Origin: DTHT01 sp037444625
Lineage (GTDB): Bacteria > Acidobacteriota > Terriglobia > Bryobacterales > Bryobacteraceae
Assembly: GCA_037444625.1 (NCBI GenBank)
Contig: JBBIMA010000008.1
Location: 1-64,000 of the forward strand
Direction of reading: 5' to 3'
DNA: 64,000 bases
The notes beneath the pieces were generated by a model, which did not search any database, was not told where the DNA came from, and worked only from the letters and a program-made list of their open reading frames with translations. This document shows positions 26,385 through 32,398 of this stretch, piece by piece. Each line of letters starts with the position of its first letter. Within the stretch, counting starts at the first letter, position 1. A program made the position numbers and the translations under genes.

Positions 26385-27709
26385 TGCGATTTGCCTCCGG
26401 CCAGCGTGACGATGGTGCGGCCCGGCTCGACGAAGTATCGGCGCGCCGCTGCCTGGATGTCGGCCGGCGTGAGTTTCTCGTAGAGTTCGTAAACCCGGTT
26501 GATGGTTTCGGGCGTGCGCCGCAAAGCCACGTAGCGCGCCACGGTGGCCGCCACCGCCTCACTGTCCCGCAGGCTGAGGGCGAAGCGGTAGCGCAAATGG
26601 CGCTTGGCCCGCTCCAGGCGCTCGGCCTCCACCGGCCGGGCCCGGAAACTCTCCAGCGTCGTCAGGATTTCATCCCGCACGTAGTCCAGATCGGCCTCTT
26701 TTTTCACCCGGGCCCAGACGGTGAACAGATAAGGATCCACGCGGTCCGGATTCTCCGCCTCCAACAGGTCCGCCTTCTGCTCGCGAATGACCAGCTTGCG
26801 GTAAAGCTGGGAGCTTTCCGAGAACCCGAGCTGGGCGATCAAGTCCAGGGCCACCTGGTCGGTTTCCGCATCCGAGTAGGCCGGACCGCGGAAGGCGGCG
26901 ACCACCCAGGGCAGCGTCGGGGAGGGCCAGTTCACATGATTGGCGCGCGGGCCGGCGGGCGGCGCCTCGGTCGGGATCCGGGCGCGGTAATCGCCCCGCT
27001 CCCAGGCCCCCCAATGCTTGGCGACCAACTCGCGCACCTGGGCCGGCGCCAAATCCCCCGCCAGAATGATGGTCGTGTACTCCGGACGGTAGTAGCGCCG
27101 GAAGAACTGGAGGCTGTACTCATACTGGTTGGGCATGTCCTGGATGTCTTTGAGGAAGCCCATGGTGGTGTGCTTGTAGGGGTGGCGATCGAAAGCCGTA
27201 TCGCGCAACACTTCGTACAGCTTCGAGACCGGGTTGGCGCTGTTCTTGTTGTACTCGCCCAGCACCGCCAGGGCCTCCGTGCGGAAGTCCTCGGCGGAAT
27301 ACTCCAGGCGCTGGAAGCGGTCGGCCTCCATGGCCAGAATGGTCTCCAGATCCTCCTTTGAGAAGGTGGTGTGGTAGGCGGTGTGATCGTCGGTGGTGTA
27401 GGCGTTCGAAGCCGCTCCGGCCGCCTTGAGCACCGCTTCGTACCTGGCCGGCGGGAATTGCCTGGTCCCGCGGAACATCATGTGCTCAAACAGGTGAGCG
27501 AACCCGCTCTTGCCCGGCTCGACTTCGTTGCGCGAGCCCGCGGCCACCACGATGTAGAGCGCCACCACGTTGGGGTAATCAGTGGGGATCGTGATCAGGC
27601 GCAGCCCGTTGGGAAAATCCTGCTGGTCCCAAGGGTAAGGGAAGATCTTGCGTTCGCCGGCCGAACAGGTCGCCATGGCGCACAGCCAAGCCGCCAGCAG
27701 CAGTCGCAT
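26381..27709 (-). CDS. M16 zinc peptidase, catalytic partner
   Basis: 442 residues with an N-terminal signal (LLLAAWLCAMATCSAGE), possibly lipidated at the Cys. The inverted zinc motif is intact: H72-L-F-E75-H76, with Glu152 as the third ligand in ALAVLGEYNKN. The C-terminal half has the usual inactive M16 fold. It is the first gene of a two-gene operon with the non-catalytic partner. Substrates of this family are unfolded peptides, and the physiological target here is unknown. Confidence 0.88.
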   Translation of the reverse strand: MRLLLAAWLCAMATCSAGERKIFPYPWDQQDFPNGLRLITIPTDYPNVVALYIVVAAGSRNEVEPGKSGFAHLFEHMMFRGTRQFPPARYEAVLKAAGAASNAYTTDDHTAYHTTFSKEDLETILAMEADRFQRLEYSAEDFRTEALAVLGEYNKNSANPVSKLYEVLRDTAFDRHPYKHTTMGFLKDIQDMPNQYEYSLQFFRRYYRPEYTTIILAGDLAPAQVRELVAKHWGAWERGDYRARIPTEAPPAGPRANHVNWPSPTLPWVVAAFRGPAYSDAETDQVALDLIAQLGFSESSQLYRKLVIREQKADLLEAENPDRVDPYLFTVWARVKKEADLDYVRDEILTTLESFRARPVEAERLERAKRHLRYRFALSLRDSEAVAATVARYVALRRTPETINRVYELYEKLTPADIQAAARRYFVEPGRTIVTLAGGKSQ

Positions 27710-27806
27710 CCCTCGATTATGTCACGGGCCACCAAGGCGATGAAGAGGGGCGCGCCCCCCACGCCTGCGCGCCGCCCCCGGGCGCCATTCCGGCGGGGTC
27801 CTGAAA

Positions 27807-27840
27807 AGAGAAAACCCGCGCCGCCCTGCGGCGCGGGTTC
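27807..27840 (-). terminator. Rho-independent terminator of the PEP-CTERM gene
   Basis: A perfect 12-bp stem (27813-27824 with 27828-27839) and three-base loop are followed on the minus strand by TTTTCTCTTTT. It lies 40 bases past the PEP-CTERM stop codon. It is the clearest intrinsic terminator in the window. Confidence 0.85.
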
Positions 27841-27879
27841 CCCGAAGCCGTGATTCTCGTTGTCCGGACGGCCGGGCGT

Positions 27880-28536
27880 TCAAGCGCGGCGGCGCAAGAA
27901 GCCCACCGCGATCAAGCCCAGACCCACCAAGGCCAAAGTCGCCGGCTCAGGCACGGCCACCACGCTGACGTCGTCCAGCGTCGGGCCGAACGAGTAGCCC
28001 CACTGCGGGTCGTTGTAGGTCTCCAGGCTCGTGAAGCCCAGAGTAGTCAGCGCACTGGTGGCCGTGAAATCCCAGCTCACATACATCCAGCCCATGTTGG
28101 AGTAAGTCTGGCCGTTGACGACGTAGTTGAAATCGGCGTAAGTTACGCTCGGATTGTCCGCCCAGACGCGCAGCGTCGTGGTGCGCGGCTGGATGTCGGG
28201 GTTCCCGGCCAAAGCGAAGGTCACCCGATACGTCTGGCCAGGCGTGGAGGTGAAGGTCTGCCAGATCGTTCCGTTCTGATACAGCCCGGCCATATCCAGG
28301 CTGCGGCTGCCGTGAGCGGCCTGCCAATACGAACCGACGTAGTCTACGCTGCCTGTTACGAGGCTCCAATTCGTGATGGTGAGGTTATCCGGAGCCGTCA
28401 AGCTCTGGAATCCGTACGGGTTCCAGCTCGGATTGCCCAACTCGAAGCTGCCGTTCTGGATCAGGTTCGCCGATGCCGGCGCCACCGCGACGCAGCTCAA
28501 CACAACCACCGCCAGAATCAGACGTAGTCTGCGCAT
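27880..28536 (-). CDS. PEP-CTERM sorting-domain protein, choice-of-anchor C / DUF642 type
   Basis: 218 residues, exported. It has an N-terminal signal (LILAVVVLSCVAVAPASA), then a beta-sandwich body with NLIQNGSFELG, TNWSLVTGSVDYVGSYWQAAHGSRSLDMAG and VTFALAGNPD. The C-terminal sorting signal VPEPATLALVGLGLIAVGFLRRRA has PEP motif, membrane helix and Arg cluster. Such proteins are processed by an exosortase and linked to exopolysaccharide or biofilm matrix; no exosortase gene is in the window. It has its own promoter and terminator. The ATG has no ribosome binding site. Confidence 0.9.
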   Translation of the reverse strand: MRRLRLILAVVVLSCVAVAPASANLIQNGSFELGNPSWNPYGFQSLTAPDNLTITNWSLVTGSVDYVGSYWQAAHGSRSLDMAGLYQNGTIWQTFTSTPGQTYRVTFALAGNPDIQPRTTTLRVWADNPSVTYADFNYVVNGQTYSNMGWMYVSWDFTATSALTTLGFTSLETYNDPQWGYSFGPTLDDVSVVAVPEPATLALVGLGLIAVGFLRRRA

Positions 28537-28542
28537 GTCAAC

Positions 28543-28571
28543 AGTATGGGGCAGGGTCCCCCTGATGTCAA
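28543..28571 (-). promoter_or_regulatory. Promoter of the PEP-CTERM gene, probably leaderless
   Basis: On the minus strand a perfect TTGACA (28571-28566), a 17-base spacer and CATACT (28548-28543) are followed after six bases by the ATG. Transcription should start at or next to the start codon. Confidence 0.6.
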
Positions 28572-28592
28572 GACCTTAACCCGTCTTTGTGA

Positions 28593-28602
28593 GTACTAGT
28601 AC
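28593..28602. promoter_or_regulatory. Perfect 10-bp palindrome upstream of the PEP-CTERM promoter
   Basis: GTACTAGTAC is a perfect AT-containing palindrome in GC-rich DNA, 21 bases upstream of the -35 box. It could be a regulator site, but no partner is known. Confidence 0.3.
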
Positions 28603-28690
28603 CACGTAGCATCCACCCATCCCTGCCCAGCCGGCAGGGCCACGCCTTCCCCCCTCTGCGTCGCCCGCTACCCTCTTGCGGATCAATGGA

Positions 28691-28721
28691 TTGCGCTACA
28701 GCCCCTTCCCGATGCTACGCT
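28691..28721 (+). promoter_or_regulatory. Candidate leaderless promoter of the exported creatininase-family gene
   Basis: TTGCGC (28691-28696), a long 19-base spacer and TACGCT (28716-28721) sit seven bases before ATG 28729. No ribosome binding site lies between them. Confidence 0.35.
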
Positions 28722-28728
28722 ATCGCCT

Positions 28729-29535
28729 ATGCGCTTGCTGGATCTTGCTCTGCTTTTTGGCCCGGCCCTGGCGGCCGTCGCCCAGCCTTCCCGCGAGCTG
28801 GCGGATCTGAACTGGATGGAGTTCCGCGAGTTGGTCCCCAACAAGATCCGCACCGTGCTGCTTCCCACCGGCACCATCGAGGCCCACGGGGCGATCAATA
28901 ACGGGGCCGACGTCGTGGCGCCCGTGGCGCTGGCCCGCGCCATGGCGCCGCGCCTCAACGCCTTGGTGGCGCCTGCGATCCCCTACGGCGTCACAGGCCC
29001 CCTGGACGCCTACGCCGGGGGATTCTCGATCAGCGAGGCCGCCTACCGCGCCTATGCCGGCGACGTGCTGGCCGGCCTGGCTCGCAACGGCTTCCGCAAC
29101 TTGATCGTGATCAACGGCCACGGCGGACCGCAGACCGCAATCTTGAACGAGGCGGCCGAAGCCGCCGGGCGCGCCCATCGCGTTCGCACCCTGGTGACCA
29201 ACTGGTGGACCATCTGCTCGGACCTCACCCTGAAGGTGTTCGGCGAGGACGGCGGGCACGCCGGCTGGAACGAGACCGCGTTCATTCAAGCCATTGATCC
29301 CAAGCTGGTCCGCCCGGAGCGCTATACCGACCGGCTGGCGCTTCCCCGCCCGCCCGAGGGCTCCTGGTCGGCCTATCCCTTTCCCGCCACCATCATCCTG
29401 TACCGGCCGGGACAGGGGTACGTGCGGTTCGATCAGACCAAAGCCAAGGCCTACTTCGACGCCGTCGTGGACAGAATGACCGGGCTCGTTCAGGAGATCA
29501 TCGCGCGCTGGGATGAAGCGGGCGTGCTGCCCTGA
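28729..29535 (+). CDS. Exported creatininase-family amidohydrolase-like protein
   Basis: 268 residues with a short signal peptide (LLDLALLFGPALAAVAQ). The creatininase metal-site blocks are present: LLPTGTIEAHG (E51, H53), NNGADVVAP (D61), LIVINGHGGPQTA and GEDGGHAGWNETA. The family contains creatinine amidohydrolase and several sugar-lactam or diketone hydrolases. The substrate cannot be read from sequence. Export is unusual for characterised members. Its 3' end overlaps the convergent methyltransferase gene by 38 bases. Confidence 0.75.
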   Translation: MRLLDLALLFGPALAAVAQPSRELADLNWMEFRELVPNKIRTVLLPTGTIEAHGAINNGADVVAPVALARAMAPRLNALVAPAIPYGVTGPLDAYAGGFSISEAAYRAYAGDVLAGLARNGFRNLIVINGHGGPQTAILNEAAEAAGRAHRVRTLVTNWWTICSDLTLKVFGEDGGHAGWNETAFIQAIDPKLVRPERYTDRLALPRPPEGSWSAYPFPATIILYRPGQGYVRFDQTKAKAYFDAVVDRMTGLVQEIIARWDEAGVLP

Positions 29536-30040
29536 TCGCGCCCTCCAGCTCCAACAGACGCCGCTTGATCGGCTCCCCGCCCCCATAGCCTCCCAGGCTT
29601 CCGTCGGAGCGGATCACGCGGTGGCAAGGCACGACGATGGCAACCGGGTTGGCGGCGTTGGCCGAGCCCACGGCCCGCGCAGCCCCCGGAGATCCCAGAG
29701 CGCGCGCCAGCTCGCCGTAGCTGCGGGTCTCGCCGTAGGGAATCTCGCACAGCGCCCGCCAGACGCGCATTTGAAAGGCCGTGCCCCGGTAGGCCACCGG
29801 CAGATCGAACTCGCGCCGCCGGCCCTCGAGGTACTCGAGCAACTGCCGGGCGGCGGCCTGAACCAGAGGATGGTCCGAATCCTCCCGGCAGACTGCGCCG
29901 TAGCGCCGCGTCAGCTCGGTCCGGAACTCAGCCGGCTCGACCCCCAGCGCGATGCGCACGACGGCCTCCCCGCAGGCCGCGATCCGGATCCGAAGTCCGC
30001 CGGTTTCCACCGCGCCGCAATGCAGCTCGTTCGGTGACAT
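29498..30040 (-). CDS. ogt: Methylated-DNA--protein-cysteine methyltransferase
   Basis: 180 residues. It repairs O6-alkylguanine by irreversible transfer of the alkyl group to its own Cys139 in the signature IVVPCHRVIRSDGSLGGYGGG. The N-terminal region is shorter and divergent, as usual. The DNA-binding helix-turn-helix with its Arg finger precedes the signature (SYGELARALGSPGAARAVGSANAANP). It follows the aldehyde dehydrogenase gene after four bases, so the two are probably co-transcribed. Confidence 0.92.
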   Translation of the reverse strand: MSPNELHCGAVETGGLRIRIAACGEAVVRIALGVEPAEFRTELTRRYGAVCREDSDHPLVQAAARQLLEYLEGRRREFDLPVAYRGTAFQMRVWRALCEIPYGETRSYGELARALGSPGAARAVGSANAANPVAIVVPCHRVIRSDGSLGGYGGGEPIKRRLLELEGAIRAARPLHPSAR

Positions 30041-30044
30041 CGCC

Positions 30045-31466
30045 TCACACCTTCCAGCAGATCAGTTTGGGCTCGGTCATCTCCTCGATGGCGTACTTGG
30101 GCCCCTCGCGTCCGGTCCCGCTCAACTTGACGCCGCCGTAAGGCATGTGGTCCACGCGGTACTGCGGAATCTCGTTGATCATGACGCCGCCCACACGCAG
30201 CCGCCGGGCGGCGCGGAAAGCTTTCGAGATGTCCCGCGTGTAAATGCCGGCTTGCAGCCCGTATTCGGAGCGGTTGACCAGCTCGAGGGCTTCTTCGAGG
30301 CTGTCGAAGCAGTTGACGCCCACCACCGGGCCGAAGACCTCGCGGCAGCAGAGCCGCACGTGGGGAGGAACCTCCGCCAGCACAGTGGGCTCCATGGTGG
30401 CCCCGCGCCGCGCGCCTCCGCTCAGCAGCCGTGCGCCGGCCTGGACCGCCTCGGCGATCCACTCCTCGACTCTTCGGGCTTCGGCCTCGCTGATCAGCGA
30501 GCTGATCTCGGAGGAGGGATCGTGCGGGTGGCCGATTTTCAGCCGCCGGGCGCCCGCGAGGAAGCGCTCGAGGAATTCCTCCCGTACGCGGCGGTGGACG
30601 TAGATGCGCTGGATCGAGATGCACACCTGGCCCGAGTTGGCGAAGCTGCCCGGGACCGCTCGCGCCGCCGCCTCCTCCAGCGCGGCGTCTTCGTCCACGA
30701 TCAGAGCTGAGTTGTTGCCCAGCTCCAGGGTCACCCGCTTCATGCCGGCCAGGCTGCGGATGCGCGCCCCCACCTCGGGGCTGCCCGTGAAGCTTACCAT
30801 GGCGATGTCGGGATGGGCGCTCAACAGATCGCCCAGCTCGCCGCCCGGCCCCGGGATGACGTTCAGCGCTCCGGCCGGCAGGCCGCATTCCTGGAAGATC
30901 TCGGCCAACAGCAAGGCGCTGAGGGGAGTGGCGGAGGCCGGCTTGTGGACCATCGCGTTGCCGGCCGCCAGCGCCGGCCCGATCTTGTGCAGCGCCAGAT
31001 TCAAGGGAAAGTTAAAGGGGGTGATGGCCGCCACGACCCCCAGCGGCTCGCGAACGGTGATCGCCCAGTGGTCTTTGCCTGCCGGAGCCCCTTCCATCGG
31101 CACCACCTCCCCGCGCAGGCGGCGGGCTTCCTGGGCGGAAAACAGCAAGGTTTGGGCGGCCCGCTCGACCTCCAGGCGGGCCTCGCGGATCGGCTTGCCG
31201 CTCTCCGAGCTGACCCTCAAGGCCAGCTCTTCGCGCCGCTCGAGCAACCGGTGGTGCGCCTTGGTGAGCAGTTCGGCCCGCTCGGCCGGGGTCATCTCCG
31301 CCATCAGCGGAGCGGCGGCCCGGGCGGCGGCCACCGCCGCCTCGAGCTGCTCGGGCCCGGCCAGGAAGACTTCCCCGATGGGCGAGCCGTCGTAGGGCAG
31401 CCGGAGCTGGGCCTTGCGGGCGGTCTTGACGGGCTCGCCGCCGACATAAAACGGGTATTCCATCAC
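30045..31466 (-). CDS. NAD(P)-dependent aldehyde dehydrogenase
   Basis: 473 residues, cytoplasmic. The catalytic Cys282 lies in FANSGQVCISIQR and the general base Glu248 in VTLELGNNSALIV. The oxyanion Asn is in TPFNFPLN near residue 152, and the cofactor loop FTGSPEVGARI near 226-236. Overall it resembles lactaldehyde or non-phosphorylating glyceraldehyde-3-phosphate dehydrogenases, but the substrate cannot be fixed. The start is one of two adjacent ATG codons (31466 or 31463). ogt follows after four bases. Confidence 0.88.
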   Translation of the reverse strand: MMEYPFYVGGEPVKTARKAQLRLPYDGSPIGEVFLAGPEQLEAAVAAARAAAPLMAEMTPAERAELLTKAHHRLLERREELALRVSSESGKPIREARLEVERAAQTLLFSAQEARRLRGEVVPMEGAPAGKDHWAITVREPLGVVAAITPFNFPLNLALHKIGPALAAGNAMVHKPASATPLSALLLAEIFQECGLPAGALNVIPGPGGELGDLLSAHPDIAMVSFTGSPEVGARIRSLAGMKRVTLELGNNSALIVDEDAALEEAAARAVPGSFANSGQVCISIQRIYVHRRVREEFLERFLAGARRLKIGHPHDPSSEISSLISEAEARRVEEWIAEAVQAGARLLSGGARRGATMEPTVLAEVPPHVRLCCREVFGPVVGVNCFDSLEEALELVNRSEYGLQAGIYTRDISKAFRAARRLRVGGVMINEIPQYRVDHMPYGGVKLSGTGREGPKYAIEEMTEPKLICWKV

Positions 31467-31712
31467 CGTCCATGATACGCGCAGCGGGCGGCGGGAGGCC
31501 GCTCAGATCCTGCTGCATCCTTTCGCCCGGGTCCTGCATCTAGCCAGGTAGACTTCTTACAGGCCGGGCGGGCGGACGGGCCCACTGGGCTGAAGGCCCG
31601 CCGACCCACGGCCTGGACACTCAGGGGCGGCGGCGGACCGGGGAAGCCGGGGGCCGCCGGGCTTAGCCCGCCATGTGGTGGGTCGAGGGGCCGTCGGGGA
31701 ACGGCCCCCTTT
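31467..31712. other. GC-rich intergenic stretch with several inverted repeats
   Basis: 246 bases lie between the aldehyde dehydrogenase start and the skp stop. An 8-bp stem with 6-base loop (31687-31708) follows the skp stop on the minus strand. Its T-run is on the plus side, so it is a poor skp terminator. Further G/C repeats such as GGCCGGGCGGGC and GGCCCGCC near 31560-31605 could pair. I cannot match it to a known RNA family. Confidence 0.35.
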
Positions 31713-32315
31713 TCATTTGGGCGTTGCCGGCTTGGGAGCGGCCGGTTTGGCCGGTGTAGCCGGCTTGGGCGAGGCGGCGCCCACGGCCGAGGGCGCGTTC
31801 TTGTCGTAGAGCTCGACGATGGCCTGCGTGATGTCAATCGAATTGGCCGCGTAGAGCACGGGCGTCTGGGGCGAGCTGACGTCGAGGATCAGGGCGAAAC
31901 CGTTGTCCCGCGCGTACTTGTCTATGACCTGCATGAGGCGCCCGCCCAGTTCTTGTAGGATTTTCTGCTGCTCCTGATCGAACTCGGACTGGGCGTCCTC
32001 GGTGTCGCGGTTGAGACTGCGGGTCTTGGCGTCAATCTCGCGCATCAGCTTCTGGCGGGCTTCCTCGCTGAGCGTATTGGCGCCCTTGCGGAGCTGCTCT
32101 TGCAGGGTGTTGATCTCGCTCTGCTTTTTCTCCAGCTCCTTGCGCCTGGGCTCGAACTTGTTCTGAAGCTCAGTGGCCGCCTGCTGGCCGTCCTTGGTGC
32201 TGATGATGGCGTTCTGGATGTGGATGATGCCCACCTTGGTGGGCTGCGTCTGGGCGCACAACACGGCCGCCAGGCCGCAGAGCATCGCCGGCGCGACGAA
32301 TGGGTGTCTGGTCAC
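31713..32315 (-). CDS. skp: OmpH/Skp-family periplasmic chaperone
   Basis: 200 residues from GTG, with AGGAG about ten bases upstream. It has a signal peptide (MLCGLAAVLCAQ), a beta-strand block KVGIIHIQNAIISTKDGQQA, then a long charged coiled coil (residues about 50-115, Lys/Glu/Gln-rich) forming the tentacles. A closing strand GFALILDVSSPQTPVLYAA follows. The tail is an unusual Ala/Pro/Lys repeat (PKPATPAKPAAPKPATPK). It lies directly downstream of bamA, the usual arrangement for outer-membrane protein assembly. Confidence 0.88.
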   Translation of the reverse strand: MTRHPFVAPAMLCGLAAVLCAQTQPTKVGIIHIQNAIISTKDGQQAATELQNKFEPRRKELEKKQSEINTLQEQLRKGANTLSEEARQKLMREIDAKTRSLNRDTEDAQSEFDQEQQKILQELGGRLMQVIDKYARDNGFALILDVSSPQTPVLYAANSIDITQAIVELYDKNAPSAVGAASPKPATPAKPAAPKPATPK

Positions 32316-32375
32316 GAGATTCTCACTCCTGTCGGGTGGCCTGATCTACAATCATACCCGAACCCCGCCCGGTCT

Positions 32376-32395
32376 CGCCCGGCAAGCGCCGGGCG
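32376..32395. other. Stem-loop between bamA and skp
   Basis: An 8-bp perfect inverted repeat (32376-32383 with 32388-32395) with a four-base loop sits just past the bamA stop on the minus strand. No T-run follows. A TATGAT box on the minus strand at 32356-32351 could start a separate skp transcript. Confidence 0.4.
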
Positions 32396-32398
32396 GTC

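Noticed and set aside
31687..31708. Intrinsic terminator for skp
   Set aside because: The stem follows the stop codon, but no T-run follows on the minus strand; the T-run lies on the plus side, where no gene ends.
31560..31710. A known riboswitch or 6S RNA in the gap before the aldehyde dehydrogenase gene
   Set aside because: Inverted repeats exist, but I could not match any conserved core, so no RNA family is claimed.
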